From CBDDBH01 sp965225625 (GTDB taxonomy: Bacteria > Pseudomonadota > Gammaproteobacteria > JADZEE01), in contig CBDDBH010000034.1 in NCBI GenBank assembly GCA_965225625.1, forward strand, positions 434,001-498,000: DNA of 64,000 bases, given 5' to 3'. The position numbers and the translations under genes were made by a program. Every line of letters starts with the position of its first letter. Position 1 is the stretch's first letter. The notes under the pieces were generated by a model. The model was given only the letters and a program-made list of their open reading frames with translations. It did not search any database and was not told the origin of the DNA. Of this stretch, positions 46,182-54,983 are shown piece after piece.

Positions 46182-47195
46182 ATGTGGAAGTGGATCGTTA
46201 CAGGCACGTTGACGGTTGTGGTATTGACCGGTGCTTGCCTGCTGTGGCTTTGGCAGGACATGGAAGCATCCCTGCTGGCGCCGCTGTCCATACATAACGA
46301 AGTATTAATCGACATGCGCCCGGGTATGACGGTCAGTAGCCTCGCGCGGGACCTGGCCGATCGGGAAATTCTGCATCATCCCGAATACCTAATTTTCGAA
46401 GCGCGGCGCAAGAAACTTGCACATCGAATGCAGCGCGGAGAATATCGACTGACGCCCGGCATGAATGCTCGCGATCTCCTCGCGCTGTTAGTCACCGGCA
46501 GGGTTACCCAATATCGCATTACCTTCATAGAAGGTTGGAGCTTCAATCGCATTTTGGCCGAGTTGGCGAGTCACGACAAAATCGTGCAAAAACTCGATGG
46601 TCGTGACGACGACGAGATTATGGCGATGCTGGGTTATCCCGATACGCATCCAGAGGGTCGATTCTTCCCCGACACCTACACATTTACATCTGGCACGCTG
46701 GACACAAACCTTTTGCGACGTGCCCACGTAAAGATGCAACGAGTGCTCGCAGAGCAATGGCGGGATCGGTCTGGCGACTTGCCCTACGAATCACCTTACG
46801 ATGCCCTTATCATGGCATCGATCATCGAGAAGGAGACCGGGCTGGCAGCAGAGCGTGAATTGATTGCCGCAGTGTTTGTAGAACGCTTGCGCAAGGGGAT
46901 GCGCTTACAGACGGATCCAACGGTCATCTATGGTTTGGGGCCGATGTTCGACGGAAATCTGCGACGTGCCGATCTGCAGAACGATACACCGTATAACACC
47001 TATACCCGCCACGGTTTGCCACCCACGCCGATTGCCATGCCCGGTGTTGATTCCATTCGTGCCGCGTTGCATCCGGACAATCGTGGGTTTTTGTATTTCG
47101 TCGCAAAAGGCGACGGCAGTCATCATTTTTCTGCGTCGATTACGCAGCACAATAGAGCTGTGGCTCGCTACCAACTCGGACGCGGCTCGCGTTAA
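46182..47195 (+). CDS. mltG: Endolytic murein transglycosylase MltG
   Basis: MltG cuts nascent glycan strands and is proposed to end their synthesis. The 337-residue protein has an N-terminal membrane anchor (VTGTLTVVVLTGACLLWLW), a LysM-like region (MRPGMTVSSLARDLADREIL) and the YceG catalytic domain with Glu in ALIMASIIEKETG and later TDPTVIYGLG and TPYNTYTRHGLPPTPI. pabC, usual between fabF and this gene, is absent; the 73-bp gap holds repeat copy 6. Confidence 0.95.
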   Translation: MWKWIVTGTLTVVVLTGACLLWLWQDMEASLLAPLSIHNEVLIDMRPGMTVSSLARDLADREILHHPEYLIFEARRKKLAHRMQRGEYRLTPGMNARDLLALLVTGRVTQYRITFIEGWSFNRILAELASHDKIVQKLDGRDDDEIMAMLGYPDTHPEGRFFPDTYTFTSGTLDTNLLRRAHVKMQRVLAEQWRDRSGDLPYESPYDALIMASIIEKETGLAAERELIAAVFVERLRKGMRLQTDPTVIYGLGPMFDGNLRRADLQNDTPYNTYTRHGLPPTPIAMPGVDSIRAALHPDNRGFLYFVAKGDGSHHFSASITQHNRAVARYQLGRGSR

Positions 47196-47212
47196 CGGCG
47201 CAGGCCTGTTCC

Positions 47213-47839
47213 ATGTTTATAACGCTGGAAGGCATTGAGGGTGTCGGTAAGACGACCCAGGTTCAATTTGTCGCCGCATCCCTGCGCCGTTATGGCCACG
47301 AAGTGGTGGTTACCCGCGAACCCGGCGGGACTGCGCTGGGCGAGTCGATCCGCGGTGTATTACTTGCCGGTCGCCCCGTTGATATTGACTCAGTTAGCGA
47401 GCTTTTATTGATGTTCGCTGCGCGTGCGGCACATCTGCACAGCGTTGTCCGTCCATCGCTGAGTGCCGGCAAGAGCGTGGTCTGTGATCGGTTCACGGAT
47501 GCGAGCTACGCCTATCAAGGTGGCGGGCGCAGCGTCGCCGAAGAAAAAATCGCGGTGCTGGAGGATCTGGTACAGGCGGGTTTGCAACCTGATCTGACCT
47601 TATTGCTCGATGCTCCTGTTGCACTAGCGCTGGCCCGAACCCGACAACGGGGTGAAGCGCCGGATCGTTTCGAGTCTGAGCAGAGTGAGTTTTTCGAGCG
47701 GGTTCGCCACGCATACCAGAGCCGCGCTCAGCGAGAGCCGCAGCGAATTCAGATCATTGATGCCAGTAAAGACATCGCTGAGGTCAGTGCCCAGATCGAG
47801 CATGTGATAAGCACCCACTTGGGGTCAGCCCACCCATGA
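47213..47839 (+). CDS. tmk: Thymidylate kinase
   Basis: Tmk phosphorylates dTMP to dTDP. The 208-residue protein has the P-loop LEGIEGVGKTTQ, the TREPGGTALGESIR segment with the catalytic Arg, DRFTDASYAYQGGGR, and a lid region RGEAPDRFES. These are standard for bacterial Tmk. The stop overlaps the start of holB by 4 bp. Confidence 0.97.
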   Translation: MFITLEGIEGVGKTTQVQFVAASLRRYGHEVVVTREPGGTALGESIRGVLLAGRPVDIDSVSELLLMFAARAAHLHSVVRPSLSAGKSVVCDRFTDASYAYQGGGRSVAEEKIAVLEDLVQAGLQPDLTLLLDAPVALALARTRQRGEAPDRFESEQSEFFERVRHAYQSRAQREPQRIQIIDASKDIAEVSAQIEHVISTHLGSAHP

Positions 47840-48816
47840 TCTACCCGTGGCAGCAGGGTCCCTGGAAGCGGCTGATGCAGGCACAGTCGGCGGGGCGATT
47901 CCCCCACGCATTGTTGCTTACCGGACCACCCGGTAGTGGCAAAACTACGTTCGCCACGGCGTTGAGCAAGGCGCTTATGTGCGCTGAGCCTGCCCTGGAC
48001 GGCGGCGCTTGTGAAGAATGTCGAAGTTGCGTGTTGTTCGACGCAGGCAATCATCCGGATTTCATCGAGGTAATTCCGGAAGAAGAAGGCAAGGCGATTA
48101 AAATTGACCAACTCAGACAGGCCAGCGTTGCGGTGACATTGCATGGCCACTTTGGCACCGCCAAGCCTGTCCTTGTGAATCCAGCCGAGCACATGAACCG
48201 AAACGCGGCCAACAGTTTGTTAAAGACCTTGGAAGAGCCACCCGCGCAAACGGTATTCTTGTTAGTTAGCCATCAGCCTGGTTTGTTGCCAGTGACTGTT
48301 CGCAGCCGCTGTCAACGCGTCGATTTGAATGCCCGCGGCGATTCGGTCGATACCTGGATGCGCTCGCACACCAGCGAGGACGAAAATATTGACGTGTTAC
48401 TGCGGCTGGCCGACGGTGCACCCTTGGCAGCACTGGAATTAGCGCAGACGGGTGCGCACGCGTTGCGCACGCAAATCGCAGCCGATCTTGATGCGATAAG
48501 CTGCAAACGTAGTTCGGCAGTGGTGGTCGCGGAGCAATGGAGCGCGCACGGCGCTGCTCAGATCTTCCAATGGCTACTTAAATTGATCGCGGATCTGGTG
48601 TTGTTGCGCACTACTAATAATCCGCAATTGCTTGTGAATACGGATCTGGCGGAGTTGTTGCACGGTATCGCAAAACGTATAGACTTACGTGAGTTATTTG
48701 CGGTATATCAGAATCTGCTTGAATTCAGGCAGTATCTGATGGGATCTTCGGGATTGCGTGAACGCGAATTGCTGGAAGATTTCACAGTCAAATGGGCAGA
48801 GGTTAGTCAGCTATGA
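47836..48816 (+). CDS. holB: DNA polymerase III subunit delta prime
   Basis: HolB is part of the clamp loader. The 326-residue protein has GPPGSGKTTFATALSKAL, a four-Cys zinc module (C in ALMCAEP, then ACEECRSC), and the SRC motif in VTVRSRCQRVDL. It keeps a P-loop-like segment, as other delta-prime subunits do, though the subunit is not an active ATPase in E. coli. It overlaps tmk and pilZ by 4 bp each (ATGA), so three genes are translationally linked. Confidence 0.95.
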   Translation: MIYPWQQGPWKRLMQAQSAGRFPHALLLTGPPGSGKTTFATALSKALMCAEPALDGGACEECRSCVLFDAGNHPDFIEVIPEEEGKAIKIDQLRQASVAVTLHGHFGTAKPVLVNPAEHMNRNAANSLLKTLEEPPAQTVFLLVSHQPGLLPVTVRSRCQRVDLNARGDSVDTWMRSHTSEDENIDVLLRLADGAPLAALELAQTGAHALRTQIAADLDAISCKRSSAVVVAEQWSAHGAAQIFQWLLKLIADLVLLRTTNNPQLLVNTDLAELLHGIAKRIDLRELFAVYQNLLEFRQYLMGSSGLRERELLEDFTVKWAEVSQL

Positions 48817-49169
48817 GCGCACAAGGCCGCAATCCGCGACAAGGTATCTTGTCCTTAACCATTCGCGACAAAAGTTCTTTGTACGCCGCCTACATGCCAT
48901 TCATCAAGAACGGTGGTCTGTTCATTCCGACCAACAAAGCCTACAAAATCGGTGACGAAGTGTTTATGTTACTGACGCTCACTGACAGCAAGGAAAAGCT
49001 ACCAGTTGCGGGGCGGATTGTGTGGATTACGCCCAAAGGCTCGCAGGGAAACCGCACGGCAGGTATCGGCGTGCAGTTCAGTGAGTTGGACAACGGTGCG
49101 ACCCGTAACAAAATTGAAACGCAACTTGCCGGCGCCCTGAAGTCGGATCGTCCAACCCATACGATGTAA
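48813..49169 (+). CDS. pilZ: PilZ domain protein
   Basis: The 118-residue single-domain protein resembles Pseudomonas PilZ, which is needed for type IV pilus assembly: GILSLTIRDKSSLYAAYMPF, then NGGLFIPTNKAYKIGDEVF and AGRIVWITPKG. The c-di-GMP-binding RxxxR motif is not evident at the N-terminus, as in PilZ itself, so it probably does not bind c-di-GMP. The order holB-pilZ-tatD is as in Pseudomonas aeruginosa. Pilus genes are not in the window. Confidence 0.92.
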   Translation: MSAQGRNPRQGILSLTIRDKSSLYAAYMPFIKNGGLFIPTNKAYKIGDEVFMLLTLTDSKEKLPVAGRIVWITPKGSQGNRTAGIGVQFSELDNGATRNKIETQLAGALKSDRPTHTM

Positions 49170-49205
49170 CCACCAACCTGGCGGTTGCCGCCGGTTCGGA
49201 TCCTT

Positions 49206-49991
49206 GTGATTACGCTGGTTGATTCCCACTGTCATTTGCCATTGCTGGAAACGACTGAGGACTTTCCCGCGGTAGACGACGTTCTGAGCAATGCCCGAGA
49301 ACTGGGCGTCACCCATATATTGTGCGTATCGGTCGATTTCGAAAGTTACCCGCGTATACGCGCCTTAACCGACGCAAATGCGCAGGTGTTTGGTTCAGTC
49401 GGTGTCCATCCCAACTCTCAAGATGGAGAGGAAGCCGCGATTGATCGATTGGTCAAGGAGGCGCACAACGATGGCGTCGTCGCAATTGGCGAAACCGGAC
49501 TTGATTATTTTCGCAGTAGCGGCGATCTGGAATGGCAGCGTGAGCGATTTCGAGTGCATATCCGCGCTGCACGCGAAAGCCGTAAACCGCTGATTATCCA
49601 TAGTCGAGACTCGGCTGCCGATGTTATACGTCTATTGCGCGAGGAACACGCCGATGAAGTCGGCGGGGTTATGCACTGCTTTGTTGATGATTGGGAAACT
49701 GCCGTCGCAGCGATGGAAATGAATTTTTTCATCTCGTTTTCCGGTATTGTGACTTTCAAGAATGCGCGCCAAGTGCAGGAGGTTGCCCGCAAGGTTCCGT
49801 TGCAACGATTATTGGTAGAGACGGACTCACCGTACCTGGCGCCGGTACCGTATCGCGGCAAAACCAATCAGCCGGCGTATGTACGTTACGTGGCGGAGTA
49901 TCTGGCCGAACTACGTGGCATTAGCCTGGAGACGCTTGCGGCCGCGACCACCGACAATTTTTTCAAGCTTTTCAGTGCTGCGCAGCGTTGA
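49206..49991 (+). CDS. tatD: TatD family metal-dependent hydrolase
   Basis: TatD-family proteins (here the YcfH type) are metal-dependent DNases or deacylases. The GTG at 49206 (MITLVDSHCHLPLLE) gives 261 residues; a TTG at 49185 is less family-like. Metal ligands are visible as HCH in DSHCHL, Glu in GETGLDYFR, His in IIHSRDSAADV, His in MHCFVDDWETA and Asp in ETDSPYLAPVPYRGK. It closes the mltG-tmk-holB-pilZ run. Confidence 0.95.
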   Translation: MITLVDSHCHLPLLETTEDFPAVDDVLSNARELGVTHILCVSVDFESYPRIRALTDANAQVFGSVGVHPNSQDGEEAAIDRLVKEAHNDGVVAIGETGLDYFRSSGDLEWQRERFRVHIRAARESRKPLIIHSRDSAADVIRLLREEHADEVGGVMHCFVDDWETAVAAMEMNFFISFSGIVTFKNARQVQEVARKVPLQRLLVETDSPYLAPVPYRGKTNQPAYVRYVAEYLAELRGISLETLAAATTDNFFKLFSAAQR

Positions 49992-50051
49992 AGGTGCGCG
50001 GGCCAGTGAGGGCCAGGATAGCCGCGCGATGCAGTGAACCTTGGGCCGCAA

Positions 50052-51203
50052 TCAAAGCAAGTCGGTCAGGATAGCGACGGCTCGCTCGAGCTTGTCGCGC
50101 GAGGTATAAAAGTGCGGAGCCCAGCGGATCCCCCCACCGCGCATCGCACACACGACTTCACGCTCTCGCAGGGCCTTATGCAGTTCCGCCATCGAGCGTT
50201 GCGTGGGGCGGAAGCTTACGATGCCGGATCGATATTTCTCATGCTGACTGGTCAACAAGACTAACCCGGGCAGCTGCGCCAGTTGCTCAAGCAGATATCC
50301 GCTGTTTGCCAGTACCGTTGTTTCGATCGCTTTCAATCCCACTTCCAGCAATAACGATAGACTCGCCGACAACACTTGCACACCCAGCATATTGGGACTT
50401 CCGCACTCGAAACGACGCGCGCTTGGGGCTGGTTTCCAATCTATTTTGTCGAAATTTGCCGGCTCGCTGGTCATATGCCAACCAAACTCGTTGAGGCGCA
50501 GTTCCTCGAGTCGTTTCTTGCGAACATAAAATAACGCCAGGCCCTCCGGTCCCAACATCCATTTGTGACCGTCGGCGACAACGAAATCGGCGTTATATTC
50601 CTGCACATCGAACTGCAGGGCGCCCAGGCTTTGGATGGCGTCGATGCAGAACAAGATATTGCGATCACGGCAAAATGCGCCCACACGTCGTAAATCTACC
50701 CGCGTGCCGCAGATATATTGCACCGAACTGATCGATATCAGCCGCGTTGCTTCGCTGCACGCAGCGCATAAGCGGTCTTCGATTGACACCGTTGCGTCGG
50801 TATCCAGGGGCACCTGTATCAACTCAACGCCGCGTCTCGACAGCGTTTCCCAGGGCATTCTGTTAGAAGGGAATTCATTGGCGAAGGTGACTATTTGATC
50901 GCCCGCGCGCCAGTCTATTCCAGTGGCAATGAACGACAAGGCCTCTGAGGTACTCTTGGCAAGCGCGATTTCATCCGGGGAATTAGCATTGATTAACTGG
51001 GCGAGTTGTTGCCGCAGAATGGTTTCCTGAGCTTCCCATGTCCGATAGTTAATCGGCCCGAACGCGGCATTTTCTGCGCTAAATTGCTGTAATGCGTGGG
51101 CACTGCGCGTGGGCCATGGCGCGACTGCCGCATGGTTGAGAAATATAAGACTGTCGGGAAGTTGAAATTCCTTACGAATTGTCTCTTCAGCGATTGCAGC
51201 CAT
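50052..51203 (-). CDS. Class V aminotransferase (cysteine desulfurase-like)
   Basis: This PLP enzyme has 383 residues. The Schiff-base Lys is in VVADGHKWMLGPEGLALFYV, with the preceding CIDAIQSLGALQFDV holding the PLP-binding Asp. The C-terminal part contains GIVSFRPTQRSMAELH. The family includes cysteine desulfurases, isopenicillin epimerase-like and kynureninase-like enzymes; no desulfurase-specific active-site Cys loop was recognised, so substrate is open. It is convergent with tatD and divergent from the TetR-shc unit. Confidence 0.85.
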   Translation of the reverse strand: MAAIAEETIRKEFQLPDSLIFLNHAAVAPWPTRSAHALQQFSAENAAFGPINYRTWEAQETILRQQLAQLINANSPDEIALAKSTSEALSFIATGIDWRAGDQIVTFANEFPSNRMPWETLSRRGVELIQVPLDTDATVSIEDRLCAACSEATRLISISSVQYICGTRVDLRRVGAFCRDRNILFCIDAIQSLGALQFDVQEYNADFVVADGHKWMLGPEGLALFYVRKKRLEELRLNEFGWHMTSEPANFDKIDWKPAPSARRFECGSPNMLGVQVLSASLSLLLEVGLKAIETTVLANSGYLLEQLAQLPGLVLLTSQHEKYRSGIVSFRPTQRSMAELHKALREREVVCAMRGGGIRWAPHFYTSRDKLERAVAILTDLL

Positions 51204-51363
51204 AGCGCGTGATGTCCTTGGGCACGATCCTCTCAGTATACCGAAACGCCCACCCGCAACTGCGCATTCAGGGCCGATTCACTTTCGTGATGGCATAGTG
51301 CGCGCAGTAACGCTCGGCAGGTGCTTTGAAGTGTCCGCAGCTTTCGCTAAGTGTTCATTGTGC

Positions 51364-51391
51364 TTGAAAAAAAACGCACGTTCTATAAAAT
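51364..51391 (+). promoter_or_regulatory. Promoter of the TetR-shc unit with flanking AACGCA repeats
   Basis: TTGAAA (51364-51369), 16 bp, TAAAAT (51386-51391) matches the sigma-70 consensus at 5 of 6 positions in each box. AACGCA occurs at 51373-51378 and again at 51392-51397, on either side of the -10 box and 19 bp apart. A loose dyad between AAAACGC and GCAGTTTT spans the same region. This is a likely autoregulatory TetR operator. The ATG follows a run of seven G and TAT. Confidence 0.5.
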
Positions 51392-51414
51392 AACGCAGTT
51401 TTTCGGGGGGGTAT

Positions 51415-52062
51415 ATGAGTTTAGCAGCACGTCGAGAACGTGAGCGTTTCGAGGTTCGCGAAAAGATTTTAGATGCGACCCGAACGCTGGTCGCGACGCA
51501 CGGTTACGATGGCGTCACGATGCGAAAGATTGCCGAAGCGATCGAGTATTCGCCGACGGTGATCTATTCCCACTTTAAAGATAAACAGGCCTTAATTACC
51601 GCGCTATTCGAGCAAGATTACGCCGCTTTAGGTAAGCAGTTGCAGACGTTGATGGAGGAATCCGATCCATTAATGCGCCTGCGCAAACTGGCCGAGCGGT
51701 TTACCGCATTCGCACTACAGCACCCCGATCACTACCGCATTATCGCGATGACCACCGTACCCGGGACCAAGTATCCGCGCCTGGTAACGGTCGATGAAAG
51801 GAAAATGTCCAGCGATCCTTACGAATTGCTATTGCTGACCGTCAGCGAGGCCATACGGCAAGGTTGCTTGCGCGCAGAGCTGGACGATCCGGAACTGGTA
51901 ACCCAGACATTCATATCCGGTATTCACGGCGTGGTATCCATCTACATCACCAGCGTAGAAGATCATTTGAACCGCTGGCGGCCAATTCAGCTTCGCGTTT
52001 CGCTGATGATCGATGCCTTGCTCGTCGGCTTGGCTGAACCGGGAAGGGAAATAGCTGGTTAG
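51415..52062 (+). CDS. TetR family transcriptional regulator
   Basis: The 215-residue protein has an N-terminal TetR DNA-binding domain: REKILDATRTLVATHGYDGV, then TMRKIAEAIEYSPTVIYSHF and KDKQALITALFEQ. The ligand domain includes FTAFALQHPDHYRIIAMTT, the pattern of the TetR C-terminal WHG-type subgroup. It lies 16 bp upstream of shc on the same strand, so it most likely controls hopanoid synthesis together with its own gene. The inducing ligand is unknown. Confidence 0.92.
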   Translation: MSLAARRERERFEVREKILDATRTLVATHGYDGVTMRKIAEAIEYSPTVIYSHFKDKQALITALFEQDYAALGKQLQTLMEESDPLMRLRKLAERFTAFALQHPDHYRIIAMTTVPGTKYPRLVTVDERKMSSDPYELLLLTVSEAIRQGCLRAELDDPELVTQTFISGIHGVVSIYITSVEDHLNRWRPIQLRVSLMIDALLVGLAEPGREIAG

Positions 52063-52078
52063 CCAGCGGAGCCGGAAT

Positions 52079-54139
52079 ATGAAAGAGGCGGGGGTTGGAA
52101 TTTCAACACTTACAGGTGAATTAGAAGCCAGTGTGCTGCGCGAGCAACCTGTACGGCCGCTGGAGCCGTTGGTGGATGAGCTTCGGCAGACAATTAGTCA
52201 ATGCGGTGAGGCGCTGTTGAATCGTCAGGACAGTGTCGGTTTTTGGCGTTTCGATCTGGAAGCCGATACGACTATCCCGGCAGAGTATCTGCTGCTTCAG
52301 TACTTCCTCGGTAGCGTCGATCGCGATCGAGAGCAAAAGATGTGTAATTACATCCGTAAGCGTCAGCTGGAAAACGGCGCATGGCCCCTGTATGAAGGTG
52401 GGCCTGGCAATATCAGCGCTACGGTGAAAGCTTACTTTGTGCTTAAACTGGCTGCTGAAGCTCCGAATTCCCCAATGATGATGCGAGCCCGCGAGTGGGT
52501 TCATGGCCATGGCGGGGCTGAAAATGTAAACGTTTTTACGCGTATCTGTCTCGCAGTATTTGGTCAGCTGCCGTGGCGTACTGTGCCTGCAATGCCGGTG
52601 GAAATGCTGTTTTTACCCCGGTGGTTTTATTTCAACCCGAGTAAGGTATCGTATTGGTCGCGCTGTGTAATTGTTCCGCTACTGATTCTTTTTGCCAAGC
52701 GCCCGGTGCACCAATTCACGGCCGAGCAGGGCGTTGCGGAGTTGTTTCTGACACCGCCGGAGCAACTCAAGCACATCGATAAGTTTGCACCGGGCAAACA
52801 CGTGCGAAACGCCTTTATAGCGTTGGACCGCCTACTGAAGCTGTTGGAACCGTTGACCCCACATAGTGTACGTGCCCGGGCGCTAGGTCGCGCCGAACGG
52901 TGGATGCGCGATCACATGCAAGGTGAGGGAGGCATCGGTGCGATTTATCCGGCGATGGCCAACGCAGTAATGGCGCTTAAGGTTTTGGGTTGTTCACCCG
53001 AGGATCGCGATTACGTCAGGGGTATCGACGCGATTGAGGCGCTTGTGCTTGAGGGCGCCGATGAAAGTTACTGTCAGCCCTGTGTGTCACCGATCTGGGG
53101 CACTTGTTTGAGCATTAACGCTTTGTGTGAAGCGGGATTGGCCTTTGATGATCCGCGCATCGTCGCCGGCGTCAGCTGGTTGTTCGAAAAACAGATATTG
53201 GTACGTGGAGATTGGAGCGAAGCGGTTCCTACGCTTGAATCGGGTGGCTGGGCATTTCAGTTTGAAAACGCGCTGTACCCCGATGTCGATGATACCAGCA
53301 TGGTGTTGATGTCTCTGTTGCGAGCCAACGCGCAACGCCATCCCGAGCAGAGGCGCCGCATCGGGCAGGCTGTCAATTGGATGCTGGGAATGCAAAACAG
53401 CGATGGTGGTTGGGGCGCATTCGACGTCGACAATTACCGCGAATACCTAAATAACATTCCGTTCGCCGATCATGGTGCGCTAGTCGATCCGAGTACTTCG
53501 GACGTAACCGCGCGTTGTGTCGAGGCCTTGGCAATGCTGGGCTATGCGCGCAGCAGTGCGCCGGTTGCGCGCGGACTCCAGTTTTTACGCGATGAGCAGG
53601 AACAACATGGTGGTTGGTACGGCCGGTGGGGCGTCAATTATCTTTACGGCACCTGGAGTGTGTTGGCCTGCCTCGGCGCGCTTGGCGAGGATCCGGCGCA
53701 ACCGTACATACGCAAAGCAGTCGAATGGCTGAAGGATCGCCAGAACGAAGATGGTGGCTGGGGCGAGAACTGCAACACCTATGATGATCCCGATCTGGCC
53801 GGGCGCGGCGAAAGCACCGCGTCGCAGACCGCCTGGGCGTTACTTGGTTTAATGGCCGTTGGCGAGGCGCACACCGATGCGACACGCCACGGCATCGATT
53901 ATCTGCTGCGTACCCGTAATGGTAGCGGTAGTTGGGACGAATTGACCTACAGCGGCACTGGTTTTCCGCGCGTGTTTTACTTGCGCTATCACGGCTACAG
54001 TCACTATTTCCCGGTATGGGCCTTGGGTGTGTATCACCGTTTGCAAGCCGGTGTGCCGACCGCTCAAGCGCGTGCGCGCGAAGCCGGCCCCGGTGCGCTC
54101 GGACCGTTGCCAATGTTGAGCAACCTGACCTACGCTTGA
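52079..54139 (+). CDS. shc: Squalene-hopene cyclase
   Basis: Shc cyclises squalene to hopene, the first committed step to hopanoid membrane lipids. The 686-residue product has the catalytic DxDD motif in YPDVDDTSMVLMSLL and several QW repeats (MQNSDGGWGAFD, QEQHGGWYGRWG, RQNEDGGWGENC, NGSGSWDEL). It ends in TGFPRVFYLRYHGYSHYFPV, typical of the family. Neighbouring hopanoid genes (hpnC, hpnD, hpnE, hpnH) are absent, so squalene supply must be encoded elsewhere. Oxidosqualene cyclases differ around DCTAE, which is not seen. Confidence 0.96.
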   Translation: MKEAGVGISTLTGELEASVLREQPVRPLEPLVDELRQTISQCGEALLNRQDSVGFWRFDLEADTTIPAEYLLLQYFLGSVDRDREQKMCNYIRKRQLENGAWPLYEGGPGNISATVKAYFVLKLAAEAPNSPMMMRAREWVHGHGGAENVNVFTRICLAVFGQLPWRTVPAMPVEMLFLPRWFYFNPSKVSYWSRCVIVPLLILFAKRPVHQFTAEQGVAELFLTPPEQLKHIDKFAPGKHVRNAFIALDRLLKLLEPLTPHSVRARALGRAERWMRDHMQGEGGIGAIYPAMANAVMALKVLGCSPEDRDYVRGIDAIEALVLEGADESYCQPCVSPIWGTCLSINALCEAGLAFDDPRIVAGVSWLFEKQILVRGDWSEAVPTLESGGWAFQFENALYPDVDDTSMVLMSLLRANAQRHPEQRRRIGQAVNWMLGMQNSDGGWGAFDVDNYREYLNNIPFADHGALVDPSTSDVTARCVEALAMLGYARSSAPVARGLQFLRDEQEQHGGWYGRWGVNYLYGTWSVLACLGALGEDPAQPYIRKAVEWLKDRQNEDGGWGENCNTYDDPDLAGRGESTASQTAWALLGLMAVGEAHTDATRHGIDYLLRTRNGSGSWDELTYSGTGFPRVFYLRYHGYSHYFPVWALGVYHRLQAGVPTAQARAREAGPGALGPLPMLSNLTYA

Positions 54140-54170
54140 ACGCTGGCGGATATTCCTGATTGGATCTGAT

Positions 54171-54983
54171 TCAATCCTGCGCAGCTAACAAATCGATTAC
54201 TTGCGTGTGCGTGCGCAGGTCGCCGGCCGCGATCACGCGGCTGGCTCCCACCGCGCTGTTACCTTCCCAATCGGTGATTACGCCACCGGACGCCTCTATT
54301 ATTGGTATCAACGGCAGCACGTCGTAGATTTTTAGATCGGCCTCCACGACGAGATCTACCTGGCCGAGCGCTAATGCACAGTAGCCATAGCAATCCGTAC
54401 CAAAGCGCGTGTCCCGGGCTGCAGCGGCAACCCGCGCGAACGCGGCCGCTTCCTCACCGTCGCTAAACATGCGTGGATGGGTAGCACATAGCAGTGCGGT
54501 CTTCAGCGACGCGCAGGGGCGCGTCGTCAGCCGCCGTTTACCGGCGCCGTCGCTTAAGTAAGCGCCAAGCGCACTGCCTGTGTACCGCTCTCCGGTGTAA
54601 GGTTGGTTCATCATACCGAGCAGTGGCTGCTCGTTCGCACAGAAGCCGATCAGTGTTCCCCAGGTCGGTAAGCCCGCGATAAAGCCCCGCGTGCCGTCGA
54701 TCGGATCGATCACCCAGGTATATGCCGTGTCAGCCGTTTGTACGCCGAACTCTTCACCCACTATGCCGTGTTTGGGATAACGCTCCGCGATTGCCTGCCG
54801 CACGACTTGTTCTGCATCGCGATCGGCCACGGTTACCGGATCAAATCCGGAGTCCGTCGCTTTATTCTCGACGGTGCCCGCGCTGCGAAACACGGGCAGG
54901 ATTTTCGCCGCGCTCAGTGCCGCGAGTTCATCCAGGAAATCCAATAACACCCGCAGTTCGGCGTCGTCAAAGTTGCTACTCAC
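54171..54983 (-). CDS. Inositol monophosphatase family phosphatase (HisN-like)
   Basis: The frame is open to 55280, but the upstream part overlaps the MFS gene and is not family-like. The GTG at 54983 (SSNFDDAELRVLLDFLDEL) overlaps the MFS stop as GTGA and gives 270 residues. Metal-binding motifs are GIVGEEFGV, WVIDPIDGTRGFIAG and, near the end, EASGGVITDWEG. The sequence best fits the histidinol-phosphatase branch (HisN) of the family, but 3'(2'),5'-bisphosphate or inositol phosphate substrates are possible. It is convergent with shc (31-bp gap). Confidence 0.85.
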   Translation of the reverse strand: MSSNFDDAELRVLLDFLDELAALSAAKILPVFRSAGTVENKATDSGFDPVTVADRDAEQVVRQAIAERYPKHGIVGEEFGVQTADTAYTWVIDPIDGTRGFIAGLPTWGTLIGFCANEQPLLGMMNQPYTGERYTGSALGAYLSDGAGKRRLTTRPCASLKTALLCATHPRMFSDGEEAAAFARVAAAARDTRFGTDCYGYCALALGQVDLVVEADLKIYDVLPLIPIIEASGGVITDWEGNSAVGASRVIAAGDLRTHTQVIDLLAAQD

